In this document: positions 16,965 through 26,231 of the stretch, one piece after another
Position numbering within the stretch: position 1 is the stretch's first letter
Layout of the letters: each line of letters opens with the position of its first letter
Source of the DNA: Marinomonas sp. MED121
GTDB taxonomy: Bacteria; Pseudomonadota; Gammaproteobacteria; Pseudomonadales; Marinomonadaceae
DNA length: 64,000 nt
Assembly (NCBI RefSeq): GCF_000153025.1
Contig: NZ_CH672433.1
Location: 107,456 to 171,455, forward strand
Reading direction: 5' to 3'
Position numbers and translations under genes: made by a program
The notes under the pieces: generated by a model
The model's database searches: none
Told to the model about the DNA's origin: nothing
What the model saw: the letters and a program-made list of their open reading frames with translations, nothing else

Positions 16965-17870
16965 GTGTCGCCAAGACATTTTCTTACGCTTACAGACCTT
17001 ACTTCTGACGAGCTAAAGCAGGTATTAACACGCGCAACTGAGCTAAAAAAATTGCACCGTGATGGAACACAATATCAGCCGCTTAAGAATCGCGTCATGG
17101 CAATGATTTTTGAGAAATCATCTACACGAACTCGCGTCTCGTTTGAAGCCGGCATGGCCCAATTTGGTGGTCACGCACTCTTTCTTTCACCAAGAGACAC
17201 TCAACTTGGCCGTGGAGAACCCATTGAAGATAGCGCTCGCGTCATTTCCAGTATGGTTGATGCGGTGATGATACGTACCTTTGAACATGAGAAAATTGCG
17301 CTGTTTGCAAAACATTCTTCTGTGCCTGTTATTAATGCTCTAACGGATGACTTTCACCCATGCCAACTACTGGCCGATATGCAAACCTATCAAGAGCATA
17401 GAGGCTCTATTCAAGGCAAAAAAGTAGTTTGGATCGGTGATGGCAATAATATGTGCCATTCCTATATGAATGCAGCCCATCTTTTAGACTTCCAACTAGT
17501 TGTTGCTTGTCCTAAAGGCTATGAGCCAAATGCTGAATTAACAGCAAAATATGCCGATCGCATTACTATCACTCAGGATGTTCAAGTAGCGGCAACAGAT
17601 GCAGACCTCATCGTTACTGATGTGTTCGCTTCTATGGGCCAAGAGGATGAGCAAGATACTCGCCTCAAAGATTTTGATGGCTTCCAAGTCAACGAAGCAC
17701 TCATGGCACTGGCCAATGAAGACGCTTTATTCATGCATTGCTTACCCGCACACAGGGGCGAAGAAGTCACAGCCGAAGTGATCGATGCGCCAGACTCGGT
17801 TGTTTGGGATGAAGCTGAAAACCGCCTACACGCACAAAAAGCGCTACTTGAGTTCTTATTATGTAGCTAA
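16965..17870 (+). CDS. argF: ornithine carbamoyltransferase
   Basis: This enzyme converts ornithine and carbamoyl phosphate to citrulline in arginine biosynthesis. The 301-residue protein has the carbamoyl-phosphate loop SSTRTRVSF, the [11 protein letters not shown] motif, [12 protein letters not shown], and the [12 protein letters not shown] catalytic Cys loop. The start is a GTG at 16965 with AAGGAG seven bases upstream, giving the family's usual N-terminus [11 protein letters not shown]. The frame extends 45 codons further upstream without family similarity. The bases upstream do not show an obvious ArgR box pair. Confidence 0.95.
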   Translation: MSPRHFLTLTDLTSDELKQVLTRATELKKLHRDGTQYQPLKNRVMAMIFEKSSTRTRVSFEAGMAQFGGHALFLSPRDTQLGRGEPIEDSARVISSMVDAVMIRTFEHEKIALFAKHSSVPVINALTDDFHPCQLLADMQTYQEHRGSIQGKKVVWIGDGNNMCHSYMNAAHLLDFQLVVACPKGYEPNAELTAKYADRITITQDVQVAATDADLIVTDVFASMGQEDEQDTRLKDFDGFQVNEALMALANEDALFMHCLPAHRGEEVTAEVIDAPDSVVWDEAENRLHAQKALLEFLLCS

Positions 17871-17877
17871 CACATGA

Positions 17878-17906
17878 TAAGGGCTGTAACATTAACTCAG
17901 CCCTTA
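17878..17906 (+). other. hairpin between argF and metR
   Basis: A nine-bp perfect stem TAAGGGCTG / CAGCCCTTA closes an 11-base loop just past argF. It has no T tract, so it is not a canonical terminator. It could be an RNA-stabilising 3' structure or part of the metR control region, since metR starts 33 bases later. Confidence 0.4.
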
Positions 17907-17938
17907 CCATCACCTTTTGAGCAAGACCTAGTTCAAAC

Positions 17939-18865
17939 ATGAGTATCATTGAAGTTCGCCACCTAAAAACCCTAACCGCCTTAAGAGAAACGGGTAGTTT
18001 AGTTGAAGCTGCAGAACGAGTTCATTTAACTCAGTCCGCCCTCTCCCACCAATTAAAAGATCTCGAAGAAAAGCTTGGCTGCCCACTTTTCATTCGTAAA
18101 ACCAAACCGGTTCGTTTTACGAGCTCAGGCTTACGTTTGCTTCAGCTTGCTGACGATGTGTTGCTGTCTTTTCGGGCAGCGCAAAGAGATATTCAGCGTT
18201 TCGCAGAAGGAGAAAGTGGACGTCTTCATATCGCGATTGAATGTCACTCCTGCTACGAATGGCTCATGCCCACCATAGATCATTTTCGTGAGCACTGGCC
18301 TGATGTTGAGTTGGACCTATCTAATGCCTTTAGTTTTATGCCATTACCAGCATTAGCCCGCGGCGATTTAGATCTAGTCGTCACATCCGACCCTACCGAT
18401 CTACCTAATATTGATTATATCCCCCTATTTCAATATGAATCTCAGGTGGCCTTATCTCGTCATCACCCGCTTGCCAAAAAAGAGTTTTTTGAGCCAGAAG
18501 ATTTTATTGATGAGACACTAATAAGTTATCCCGTTGAAACAGAAAGACTGGATGTATTTAAACACTTTTTAGCTCCTGCTGGCCTATCACCTAAAAAAGT
18601 ACGCCATAGCGAACTGACTCTGATGATGATGCAACTTATCGCCAGCGGCAGAGGCATTTGTTGTTTGCCCAACTGGGCATTAACTGAATATACCAACCGA
18701 CAATACGTTATTACAAAGTCGCTGGGAGAAGAAGGTGTCTGGTGTAAGCTTTATCTTGCTGTACGAAAGGATCAAAGACATAACGCCTATATGGAAGACC
18801 TCATTAATACAGCTCGCAACACCTGCTTCAAAAACCTAAAAGGGATCCTATCAGCAGACCTTTGA
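17939..18865 (+). CDS. metR: LysR-family regulator MetR
   Basis: MetR activates methionine biosynthesis genes (metE, metH, glyA) with homocysteine as co-regulator. The 308-residue product aligns with E. coli MetR from the N-terminus: IEVRHLKTLTALRETGS, LTQSALSHQLKDLEEKLG, then IAIECHSCYEWLMPTIDHF, GDLDLVVTSD, and ISYPVETERLDVFKHFLAPA. It is not adjacent to metE, its usual divergent partner, so its targets lie elsewhere. Its start ATG at 17939 is 68 bases after argF. Confidence 0.92.
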   Translation: MSIIEVRHLKTLTALRETGSLVEAAERVHLTQSALSHQLKDLEEKLGCPLFIRKTKPVRFTSSGLRLLQLADDVLLSFRAAQRDIQRFAEGESGRLHIAIECHSCYEWLMPTIDHFREHWPDVELDLSNAFSFMPLPALARGDLDLVVTSDPTDLPNIDYIPLFQYESQVALSRHHPLAKKEFFEPEDFIDETLISYPVETERLDVFKHFLAPAGLSPKKVRHSELTLMMMQLIASGRGICCLPNWALTEYTNRQYVITKSLGEEGVWCKLYLAVRKDQRHNAYMEDLINTARNTCFKNLKGILSADL

Positions 18866-18880
18866 GCTATATTTAGCCAT

Positions 18881-18910
18881 AAAAAAACCGCCAGATGGCG
18901 GTTTTTTTTA
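18881..18910. terminator. bidirectional terminator (metR / rstB)
   Basis: A 12-bp stem AAAAAAACCGCC / GGCGGTTTTTTT with an AGAT loop separates the convergent metR and rstB-like genes. Confidence 0.92.
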
Positions 18911-18924
18911 TAATCGAAATACAC

Positions 18925-20439
18925 TTATGACACCGTATTTTGATGCTGATTTCGTGACCAGATAAAGCTGAATTTAGCACCACCTAGATTAGACTCATCG
19001 ACCAGAACAGCCCCTCCGTGCCAAAATGCAATTCTCTGAACAATCGCTAAGCCAAGGCCATAGCCACCAGAAGCTCGGGTTCGACTATTATCTAAACGCT
19101 GAAAAGGAATGAAAACTTTATCCCTATCTTCAAGCGGAATACCAGAACCATCATCTTCGATATCTACTTGCCAACGCTCTTCATCCTGATGAAAAATAAC
19201 ACTAATGGTGGTATTAGCGTATTTAGCAGCATTAAGAATTAAGTTTTGTAATGCTCTATGCATATGATGGGCATCTGCTAGAACGACGGAATTCTCCTCG
19301 CTAAAATTGAGTTCAACCTTAAGGTGAGACAATAACAATGAGTTATGCTGAAGTATTCCATCCACCAGCTGACGCACATTAGTGGTTTCAAAATGAAGAT
19401 TTAAAGAACCCTGCTCCAATTTGCCGTAAGTTAACACCTCATCTACGAGTGTATTAAGCTCCTCCACATCACCTTCAAGCGCCTCAATTGTCATTAAGTC
19501 ATCTTGTTCCATTTCATCCTTAATAACCTCAAGTCCAAAGCGCAGCCTTGCTATTGGCGTTCTAAGCTCATGAGAAATTGCGTTAATCATTTCTCTTTGG
19601 ACCTTAAGTAAACGCTGAATATGAGATGACATAGAATCAAAAGAGTATGCCAACTCTTTTAAAGCACCACTTCCATCGGGAATTTCATCTGGAATACGGC
19701 CATTTCCTTGAGCAATTTTTCGCGTAAAGTTTTCGAAGGTACGCCGACGATTTTCTAAGGAGGAAAACTCTTTCCAAACAAACACCAGCATAATCAACAT
19801 AGCAATAGTCACTATGGTGATAATAATCGCAGTCTGATAATACCTTTTATAGGCAATTGATACTTTGGAAATCTGGCCATCATCACGCTGCCATAAAAAA
19901 GCAAAACCTTCACCTTGAATAAATGCATGAAGAAATTTTGACGGTAAATCTTTCCCTGCATTATCAAATTCAGCAAAAGTGACGCAGCTCATCAAGTTCA
20001 TTAAGCGTATTTTGTCTTCATCACTTAACCTAGTTGTGGTTAGAAATTGACGAAATAAACTAACGATAGGCAAAATTTTATCGCCTTGTTCACTGACTAA
20101 CTCTTGGTTATTCGCACTTTCGGGTAAGACTAATCGCGTCACACCTAAGGATGATGTCACTAAGCTTTTATCTTTAAAAATAGAATTTATGTCTGCTTCA
20201 GAAAAGGCTTCACTGGTATCTAAGTTAGACCAATCAAATTGGGAATAATGGGCTTTTTCAAGGGGAATAGAATGTAAGTTAAGGGCTAGGCTTAACTCAG
20301 CATCTGCACATATATTACTTTGTGATAATAATGCGGTTCTTTGTACACTGGAAAAAATCAAAAAAAGTATACTGGTTAAGATAACCAGTATACTTCCAAA
20401 AATAAGATGGCGGTATAAACGCCAAAATTCTGGTCGCAT
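18925..20439 (-). CDS. rstB: sensor histidine kinase (RstB-like)
   Basis: This membrane sensor kinase has 504 residues. It has a first transmembrane helix at about 13-32, a large periplasmic region with two Cys (44, 152) that could pair, a second helix at about 203-222, and HAMP. The phospho-acceptor His290 lies in AISHELRTPIARLRF, and the HATPase domain has N box LQNLILNAAKYA, DDGSGIP and GGYGLGLAIV. It lies seven bases after the response regulator gene and is surely its partner. The assignment to RstB comes mainly from the regulator's similarity to RstA. Signal unknown. Confidence 0.8.
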   Translation of the reverse strand: MRPEFWRLYRHLIFGSILVILTSILFLIFSSVQRTALLSQSNICADAELSLALNLHSIPLEKAHYSQFDWSNLDTSEAFSEADINSIFKDKSLVTSSLGVTRLVLPESANNQELVSEQGDKILPIVSLFRQFLTTTRLSDEDKIRLMNLMSCVTFAEFDNAGKDLPSKFLHAFIQGEGFAFLWQRDDGQISKVSIAYKRYYQTAIIITIVTIAMLIMLVFVWKEFSSLENRRRTFENFTRKIAQGNGRIPDEIPDGSGALKELAYSFDSMSSHIQRLLKVQREMINAISHELRTPIARLRFGLEVIKDEMEQDDLMTIEALEGDVEELNTLVDEVLTYGKLEQGSLNLHFETTNVRQLVDGILQHNSLLLSHLKVELNFSEENSVVLADAHHMHRALQNLILNAAKYANTTISVIFHQDEERWQVDIEDDGSGIPLEDRDKVFIPFQRLDNSRTRASGGYGLGLAIVQRIAFWHGGAVLVDESNLGGAKFSFIWSRNQHQNTVS

Positions 20440-20446
20440 CGCGATT

Positions 20447-21166
20447 TTAGACTTCTTTTACAAATAGGTAGCCTTTGCTACGTATTGTTTTAATCCTTCT
20501 TGGATGAACTGGGTCATCACCAATTTTCGAACGGATACGTGAAATTCTAACATCGACAGATCTATCTTGACCGTCATATTCAATACCACGTAACTCACCG
20601 AAAATTTCTTCTCGACTTAAAATTCGACCTGCATTACTTGCGAGTAACCATAACAAGTCAAATTCAGCACTGGTTAACTCAATTTCTTCACCATGAACCC
20701 AAGCTTCGCGACGGGTATTATCAATCACCAAAGGACCAAAAGTAAGATTTTGTTCACCTTGATTGCCACCCGTTTGCTTACCCACATCCATGATGCTGCG
20801 GCGCAATAAAGATTGAACACGAGCGAGAAGTACGCGAGGTTTCACGGGTTTAGAGACGTAATCATCTGCACCAATCTCTAGACCTAATATTTGATCAACA
20901 TCGTCACTGCGTGCGGTTAACATCAAAATAGGTGCTTTATATCCTTCGCGAACACTTCTACAAACAGTAAAGCCGTCTGCACCAGGTAGCATTAAATCTA
21001 GAATCACTAAGGAAGGCTGGGTTTCAATAATACGAGTGATAGCACGACTACCGTCTGCTTCCACTTCCACTTGATAACCATTTTTCTGTAAATATTCCTT
21101 GGTGAGTAACGCTAATCTCTCATCATCTTCTACGATTAGAATTGATTGACTTTCTTCGGCGCTCAT
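20447..21166 (-). CDS. rstA: OmpR-family response regulator (RstA-like)
   Basis: This DNA-binding response regulator has 239 residues. The receiver domain has acidic pocket E13-D14-D15, phospho-acceptor Asp57 (LVILDLMLPGADGF), and Lys in DDYVSKPV. The C-terminal winged helix contains LRGIEYDGQDRSVDVRISRI and RIKTIRSKGYLF, strongly like RstA. It is the first gene of a two-gene operon with the kinase gene. E. coli RstBA belongs to the PhoPQ regulon, but nothing here shows such control. Confidence 0.85.
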   Translation of the reverse strand: MSAEESQSILIVEDDERLALLTKEYLQKNGYQVEVEADGSRAITRIIETQPSLVILDLMLPGADGFTVCRSVREGYKAPILMLTARSDDVDQILGLEIGADDYVSKPVKPRVLLARVQSLLRRSIMDVGKQTGGNQGEQNLTFGPLVIDNTRREAWVHGEEIELTSAEFDLLWLLASNAGRILSREEIFGELRGIEYDGQDRSVDVRISRIRSKIGDDPVHPRRIKTIRSKGYLFVKEV

Positions 21167-21233
21167 TGCCAGCCCTCATCCACTATATTTTAATGACTCA
21201 AACCTAAGTTAAGTCCATGTTTAACATACTAAA

Positions 21234-21689
21234 TTACTTTACAAGAGCCGCAGTGATTTGTCTAACTCGGTTTCGATTAACATCAAAGTCCGAATAACCG
21301 ACACGGGATGCAGAACGAATATGTATCACTTTATCATCTTTAGGTAGATAAAATTCAACATCGTCTACAAAGCCAATTAAATCACTTTTAACTTCCGTAT
21401 GTAGATAACCCAATTCACTCTTTATAATCCTGTAATTAGCCGTCGAAAGTAAATATTTCTCTAGTGCTAATTGCATTTTAGGGCGACTCATTTTGTAACT
21501 AATCGCCTTGATAAAATGTGCTTCATCAGTCACATCAGACTGACTTGATACGCAATTAGGAGATTCAGGGCAAGCCATAAGCTGACCATCAATCAAACCT
21601 AAATTATCAGGAGTATCATTATTAATCACGATATAGACAAAAGCTGCACCCAATAAACTAATTAATAATATAAACAACCAACGCATCAT
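21234..21689 (-). CDS. DUF1499 family protein
   Basis: This is a 151-residue protein of unknown function, anchored by an N-terminal hydrophobic helix (MRWLFILLISLLGAAFVYIV). The DUF1499 hallmark CPESPNCVSSQ occurs near residue 39, followed by VDDVEFYLPKDDKVIHIRSA and SRVGYSDFDVNRNRV. Members are predicted membrane or periplasmic proteins. It starts 15 bases after the rluB stop and is probably co-transcribed with it. Confidence 0.85.
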   Translation of the reverse strand: MMRWLFILLISLLGAAFVYIVINNDTPDNLGLIDGQLMACPESPNCVSSQSDVTDEAHFIKAISYKMSRPKMQLALEKYLLSTANYRIIKSELGYLHTEVKSDLIGFVDDVEFYLPKDDKVIHIRSASRVGYSDFDVNRNRVRQITAALVK

Positions 21690-21704
21690 AAACTTCCCAT
21701 TCCA

Positions 21705-22595
21705 TTATCTAAAAGTACGCTTACCTGGCTTTTTAGGTTTAAACTCAGGCTTATCAGAAGACTGCCAATCAAAGCCCTTTGGTTTTCGAGCTCCCATTGA
21801 CTTACCTTTTTGACGCTTAGCATCAGATTTCTGTTGCTGTGTCTTTGGTGCTGACTTAGCGTGAGTAAGACCCACTAAATCACACAGTCCATTTACTTCA
21901 GCTTCATCCATTTCAACACTGCGGCCCATTTTTGCCTTTGAAGGTAAAAATACAGGACCAAATCGAACCCGTTTAAGGCGGTTAACTTTAACCCCTTGTG
22001 ATTCCCATAACCGTCTTACTTCACGATTACGGCCTTCCATAACACAAACGTAGAACCAGCGGTTAATACCTTCACCACCACCATCGACAATATCAGTAAA
22101 GTTGGCCATACCGTCATCAAGAAGGACCCCTTTTTTCAGGGTTTCAATATGGTCATCATTAATTTCGCCCATGACCCGAACTAAATATTCACGATCAATT
22201 TCTGTCGATGGATGCATTAATTTATTTGCCAGTTCGCCATCTGTTGTAAACAACAAAAGCCCTGAAGTATTAATATCAAGACGACCAACTGCAATCCAGC
22301 GCTCACCTCTTAATTTCGGTAACTTATCAAATACTGTCGGTCTGCCTTCAGGATCTTTACGTGTACACACTTCACCTTCAGGTTTGTTATAAATGATCAC
22401 ACGGCGACTTGCGCCCGCTTCTGTCACTTTAACTTCATAGCCATCAAGTTTAATGGTGTCAGTTACTTTAACTCTATCACCTAGAGTCGCAACGTCCCCA
22501 TTGACTAAAACGCGTCCTTCACGAATTCTATTTTCCATTTCACGGCGTGAGCCTTGCCCTGCACGTGCTAATACTTTTTGTAACTTCTCGTCCAT
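21705..22595 (-). CDS. rluB: 23S rRNA pseudouridine synthase RluB
   Basis: RluB makes pseudouridine 2605 of 23S rRNA. The N-terminal S4 domain is [20 protein letters not shown]. The catalytic domain has [30 protein letters not shown] with the catalytic Asp, and [16 protein letters not shown] basic, low-complexity tail (about 245-296, rich in Lys, Gln and Pro) is typical of RluB. The scpA-scpB genes that usually precede rluB in pseudomonads are not present. Confidence 0.93.
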   Translation of the reverse strand: MDEKLQKVLARAGQGSRREMENRIREGRVLVNGDVATLGDRVKVTDTIKLDGYEVKVTEAGASRRVIIYNKPEGEVCTRKDPEGRPTVFDKLPKLRGERWIAVGRLDINTSGLLLFTTDGELANKLMHPSTEIDREYLVRVMGEINDDHIETLKKGVLLDDGMANFTDIVDGGGEGINRWFYVCVMEGRNREVRRLWESQGVKVNRLKRVRFGPVFLPSKAKMGRSVEMDEAEVNGLCDLVGLTHAKSAPKTQQQKSDAKRQKGKSMGARKPKGFDWQSSDKPEFKPKKPGKRTFR

Positions 22596-22727
22596 TACGA
22601 CCTCTTTTTGGAATGCTTCTCAGCAACCTTAAATACAAATAATTCAATCTCTATATGTCATGCAAAAACATTGCAATTGTGCGCATTATAAGCGGCGTTT
22701 ACTTTAATACCAAGTGAAGTAACGTAA

Positions 22728-23348
22728 TTAAATAAAAGCCGAAGCATCCCCCGCCCCTTGTCGCAAAATAGCCATGTCATCCAGGTCCATTTTTATCACA
22801 GTTGTCGGTTCCATACCGCAATAGCCACCATCAATCACAAGATCTAACTGATGCTGCAATGTGTCGCGAATATCATAGGGGTCCATCATAGGCAGCGTTT
22901 CATTAGGTAATATTAATGATGAACTCATTATCGGCTCACCTAACTCATCCAATAGGGCTTGCACAATTTTATTTTCAGGAATTCGAATACCAATAGTTTT
23001 ACGTTTGGGATGTAATAGTCGTCTAGGCACTTCAGAGGTGGCACCAAAGATAAAGGTATAGGGCCCTGGAGTGTGATGTTTTAATAAGCGATAGAGACGG
23101 TTATCAAAGCGAGCATAGGTGGAAATTTCGGATAAGTCTTTACAAACAAGGGTGAAATTATGCTTATCATCAAGCCGTCTAATTTGGCGAATACGATCTA
23201 ACGCGCTTTTATCCCCAATATGACAGCCAAGTGAATAACCACAATCCGTTGGATATACAATCACTCCGCCATTACGAATAATATCCGTTGCTTGACGAAT
23301 TAATCTTGCTTGTGGATTCTCAGGGTGAATCTGAAAAAATTGACTCAT
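22728..23348 (-). CDS. yciO: YciO family (Sua5/YrdC-like) protein
   Basis: This 206-residue paralogue of the threonylcarbamoyl-AMP synthase TsaC/Sua5 is identical in length to E. coli YciO and strikingly similar to it: MSQFFQIHPENPQARLI, GGVIVYPTDCGYSLGC, HNFTLVCKDLSEISTYA, TPGPYTFI and RKTIGIRIP. YciO has weak or no proven tRNA t6A role in vivo; binding of RNA and ATP is inferred from the fold. The neighbours rnm and yciB are its usual ones. Confidence 0.92.
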   Translation of the reverse strand: MSQFFQIHPENPQARLIRQATDIIRNGGVIVYPTDCGYSLGCHIGDKSALDRIRQIRRLDDKHNFTLVCKDLSEISTYARFDNRLYRLLKHHTPGPYTFIFGATSEVPRRLLHPKRKTIGIRIPENKIVQALLDELGEPIMSSSLILPNETLPMMDPYDIRDTLQHQLDLVIDGGYCGMEPTTVIKMDLDDMAILRQGAGDASAFI

Positions 23349-23451
23349 TATTTAGTCGCTCCCATCTCATTCCTTGAGAAAATATTTTAAACATCAATTA
23401 GATACTAGCTTATTAACAGGTAAAATCCGAATTAAATTAGTATTATTAAAT

Positions 23452-24303
23452 TTACAACCATTTGTGCCATATCGGATTTAAACTGGCTTCTTGAATTGGG
23501 GTAAATTTTCCAACCTGACACCAAGGTCCATATGGACCATGAAAATCACTGCCAGCCGAAACACCCAGCCCCAAATCTCGGGCAATGGTTTCTAACATCC
23601 TCACACTTTGCGGATTCTCATTACCAGAGGAAACTTCCATCGCATTTCCCCCCAATTGAGAGAAGTGTGTCATCAAACGCTTCAACTTAGTTAAGGTTAA
23701 TGGATATCGTTTGGGATGAGCCATCACTAGATCACAGCCTGTTACAGCAAGATCTGGCACTATGTCTTCAAGATTTGGCCAAACATCTCTTAGCTTGCCT
23801 AAACGCTTATTTCCCAAATATTGATCAAAAGCTTTATTATCATCTTTCACCAGCCCTTCTCTCACCATGACTCGCGCAAAATGAGGACGCCCTATTTGAC
23901 TTGGACCTGCTTCAATGACCGCTTTCTCATAGAGATCTGGCAAACCTTGTTTAACAAGTAGTTGAGCAATACGTTTTGCTCGTTCTAAGCGAGTTTTTTG
24001 ATTGCTCTCAACAATAGAAGCCAAGACATCATTGCTCTGATCAAAGCCAAGCACCACCATATGCAATGGGATGCCTGCCCATTGAACAGATAGCTCAACC
24101 CCAGGCACTAACATGATTCCAAGGGCCTTAGCAGCAATAGCGGCCTCTTCTAAGCCAGTTAAAGTGTCATGATCAGTTAAGGAAAACAGCTCAACTTCTT
24201 GCTCTTTTGCTTTAGTTAAAAGCTCAGTCGGTGTTAACATTCCGTCCGAACAATTTGAATGGGTGTGTAAATCAATACGTCGGTGTAATAAAGACTCTTG
24301 CAT
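23452..24303 (-). CDS. rnm: PHP-domain 5'-3' exoribonuclease Rnm (RNase AM, YciV/TrpH)
   Basis: This 283-residue PHP metallo-phosphoesterase processes the 5' ends of small RNA and rRNA in E. coli. Metal ligands lie in RIDLHTHSNCSDGMLTP, SLTDHDTL, PGVELS, the region LVMAHPKRYPL, and SAGSDFHGPYGPW. The length agrees with YciV. It is divergent from yciB, sharing a 66-base upstream region, exactly as in enterobacteria. Confidence 0.9.
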   Translation of the reverse strand: MQESLLHRRIDLHTHSNCSDGMLTPTELLTKAKEQEVELFSLTDHDTLTGLEEAAIAAKALGIMLVPGVELSVQWAGIPLHMVVLGFDQSNDVLASIVESNQKTRLERAKRIAQLLVKQGLPDLYEKAVIEAGPSQIGRPHFARVMVREGLVKDDNKAFDQYLGNKRLGKLRDVWPNLEDIVPDLAVTGCDLVMAHPKRYPLTLTKLKRLMTHFSQLGGNAMEVSSGNENPQSVRMLETIARDLGLGVSAGSDFHGPYGPWCQVGKFTPIQEASLNPIWHKWL

Positions 24304-24369
24304 GTCTCGCTTGTTCTTTAGGTCGATAGATAGGTATTATGCTCCCAGCATACATAATTTGGTTTTTAT

Positions 24370-24906
24370 ATGAAAATATTATTGGATTTCTTACCCATCA
24401 TCATCTTCTTCGGCGTATACAAATACACGGGAGATTTGATCATAGCCACCGCAGTACTTATACCTGCAACCATCATACAAGTTGCCTACAACTGGATTAA
24501 AAATAAAACAGTTGAGAAAATGCATCTAGTTTCACTTGCCCTTGTTATTTTATTAGGTGGTGCGACTATTTTACTCGGTGATGGCGATTTCATTAAATGG
24601 AAGCCCACCATAGTTAACTGGTTATTTGCGGTTGCTTTCTTCGGTAGTCAATTCATCGGACAAAAAAACATCATGCAGCGCATGATGGGCGATAAGGTTC
24701 AGCTACCTTTTAAAGTTTGGCGCACGCTTAACCTAGCCTGGGTTGGCTTCTTCATTGTATCTGGTGCTGTAAACTTATATGTCGCCTTTCAGTTCAGCGA
24801 AGAAATTTGGGTAAACTTTAAATTATTTGGCTTACTAGGAATGACATTTGTATTCGTTATAGCTCAAGGCATTTATTTATCACAACATATTCAAAATAAG
24901 GACTAG
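24370..24906 (+). CDS. yciB: inner membrane septation protein YciB (IspZ)
   Basis: This 178-residue protein has five to six hydrophobic helices and matches E. coli YciB, which contributes to envelope synthesis and division. Its start [20 protein letters not shown] is a family signature. So are [20 protein letters not shown] and [13 protein letters not shown]. YciI follows two bases after the stop. Confidence 0.93.
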   Translation: MKILLDFLPIIIFFGVYKYTGDLIIATAVLIPATIIQVAYNWIKNKTVEKMHLVSLALVILLGGATILLGDGDFIKWKPTIVNWLFAVAFFGSQFIGQKNIMQRMMGDKVQLPFKVWRTLNLAWVGFFIVSGAVNLYVAFQFSEEIWVNFKLFGLLGMTFVFVIAQGIYLSQHIQNKD

Positions 24907-24908
24907 GC

Positions 24909-25205
24909 ATGCTTTACGCGATTGTTTGCCAAGATGTTGAAAACAGCTTAGCAGGACGAAAATCAGCTAGACCGGCACATTTAGAGCGCTTACAAGCGTT
25001 AAGAAATGAAGGCCGCTTGGTATTAGCTGGGCCAAACCCAGCAATTGACAGCAGCGACCCTGGTGATGCGGGCTTTACAGGCAGCTTAATAGTCGCAGAG
25101 TTTGCCTGCTTACAAGATGCACAAGCTTGGGCTGATCAAGACCCTTATATCCCAGCAGGCGTTTATGAGTCTGTAACGATTAAACCATTTAAACAGGTTT
25201 TCTAA
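24909..25205 (+). CDS. yciI: YciI family protein
   Basis: This 98-residue ferredoxin-like alpha/beta protein of the YciI family begins [18 protein letters not shown] and contains the conserved [24 protein letters not shown] and the acidic [12 protein letters not shown] segment. The family includes dehydrochlorinases and proteins of unknown role. The His-Asp active-site pair is plausible at H24 and D83. It is translated directly after yciB. Confidence 0.9.
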   Translation: MLYAIVCQDVENSLAGRKSARPAHLERLQALRNEGRLVLAGPNPAIDSSDPGDAGFTGSLIVAEFACLQDAQAWADQDPYIPAGVYESVTIKPFKQVF

Positions 25206-25247
25206 ATTTAAATGGTTTAGTTAAATCGTTTAAAGGGGATCAATTAG

Positions 25248-25277
25248 AACCTAGCCAGTTTACTGGCTAGGTTTTTT
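25248..25277 (+). terminator. terminator of yciBI, overlapping the convergent gene's 3' end
   Basis: A perfect 12-bp stem AACCTAGCCAGT / ACTGGCTAGGTT with a two-base tip is followed by TTTTTT. Its right arm encodes the stop and last codons of the opposite SelW-like gene, and the T tract provides its two consecutive Lys codons. Confidence 0.85.
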
Positions 25278-25553
25278 ATGTTTATCTAAATGCCCCAGAT
25301 CTCTTTCTGGATCAATCTGATCCCTCAACCTTTGCTTTAAGGTTTTTGCATCAGGAAAGCCTTCCTCTTGTTTTCGACACCAAATTTCACTGCCATTCGC
25401 TCTCACTTTAAATATGCCTCCCTGAACAGGAATCAGTTTAACGCTCTTAATATCCTCATCGAATGTTGATAATAATTCTTGCGCTAACCAAGCCGCTCTT
25501 AGCATCCAACGACACAAGGTACAGTATTCAATCTCAACATCCACATCACGCAT
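25260..25553 (-). CDS. SelT/SelW/SelH (Rdx) family protein
   Basis: This 97-residue thioredoxin-like fold protein has the motif EIEYCTLCRWMLRAAWLAQE. The CxxC at residues 11-14 replaces the CxxU of selenoprotein W, so this is the Cys form. VQGGIFKVRANGSEIWCRK and the FPDAKTLKQRLRD segment complete the family pattern. Its redox partner is unknown. It is convergent with yciI, and its last codons lie inside the yciI terminator. Confidence 0.88.
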   Translation of the reverse strand: MRDVDVEIEYCTLCRWMLRAAWLAQELLSTFDEDIKSVKLIPVQGGIFKVRANGSEIWCRKQEEGFPDAKTLKQRLRDQIDPERDLGHLDKHKKPSQ

Positions 25554-25667
25554 ACATCATTACTTCTTATAAAGTTATTAATATTTAATCCAAATTAAAA
25601 CCAAGCTCTTGGCTCAAGAGGATGGAATCACTACTATAAAGCAAATTTTATAAGGATGACCCTAACG

Positions 25668-26210
25668 ATGAAACAACTTATTTGCTTAATGCTACTGACA
25701 CTATCGAGTTTCTCTGCCTTTGCAACTCAGGTAACCATAGAAACGAATCTGGGTGTTATCCAAGTGGAATTAAATGACAAGGCCGCGCCGATTACCGTTA
25801 AAAACTTCTTAGGCTATGTTGATCAAGGTTATTACTCAGGCACTATCTTCCATCGTGTTATGCCAGGCTTTATGGTTCAAGGTGGCGGTTTTACCAAAGA
25901 TTTGGTGCAAAAAAACAGTAAAGCACCTATCGCCTATGAAGGACAAAACGGCCTCTACAATGATAGAGGCACCTTAGCAATGGCAAGAACCTCGAACCCA
26001 AACAGTGCAACCTCTCAATTTTTCATCAACCATGTTGATAATCAATTTTTAAATCACAGTTCTCGTGGCTATGGCTATACCGTATTTGGTAAAGTGCTTT
26101 CTGGGATGGAAGTCGTTGATAAAATCGCTGCCCAACGAACCGGAAATGTCGGCCCTTACCAGAATGTGCCACAAACACCTGTCATCATCCAAAGCATTAC
26201 TCGCAACTAA
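25668..26210 (+). CDS. ppiA: periplasmic peptidyl-prolyl cis-trans isomerase (cyclophilin)
   Basis: This is a cyclophilin of about 180 residues with a cleavable signal peptide (MKQLICLMLLTLSSFSAFA). The catalytic pattern is IFHRVMPGFMVQGG, ATSQFFINHVDN and the YTVFGKVLSGMEVVD loop. The active Arg and Phe are present; like other short bacterial enzymes it lacks the cyclosporin Trp. The start at 25668 is preferred because AAGGA lies 11 bases upstream; the ATG at 25656 overlaps that site. It is followed after 21 bases by mnmC. Confidence 0.88.
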   Translation: MKQLICLMLLTLSSFSAFATQVTIETNLGVIQVELNDKAAPITVKNFLGYVDQGYYSGTIFHRVMPGFMVQGGGFTKDLVQKNSKAPIAYEGQNGLYNDRGTLAMARTSNPNSATSQFFINHVDNQFLNHSSRGYGYTVFGKVLSGMEVVDKIAAQRTGNVGPYQNVPQTPVIIQSITRN

Positions 26211-26231
26211 CAGACAAAAGGTTAACTCGGC

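Noticed and set aside
17878..17906. Rho-independent terminator of argF
   Set aside because: The hairpin is good, but no T tract follows, so I list it only as a hairpin.
13005..18865. Three LysR genes as one regulatory island
   Set aside because: They belong to different subfamilies (YeiE, unassigned, MetR) and are separated by unrelated convergent genes and terminators.
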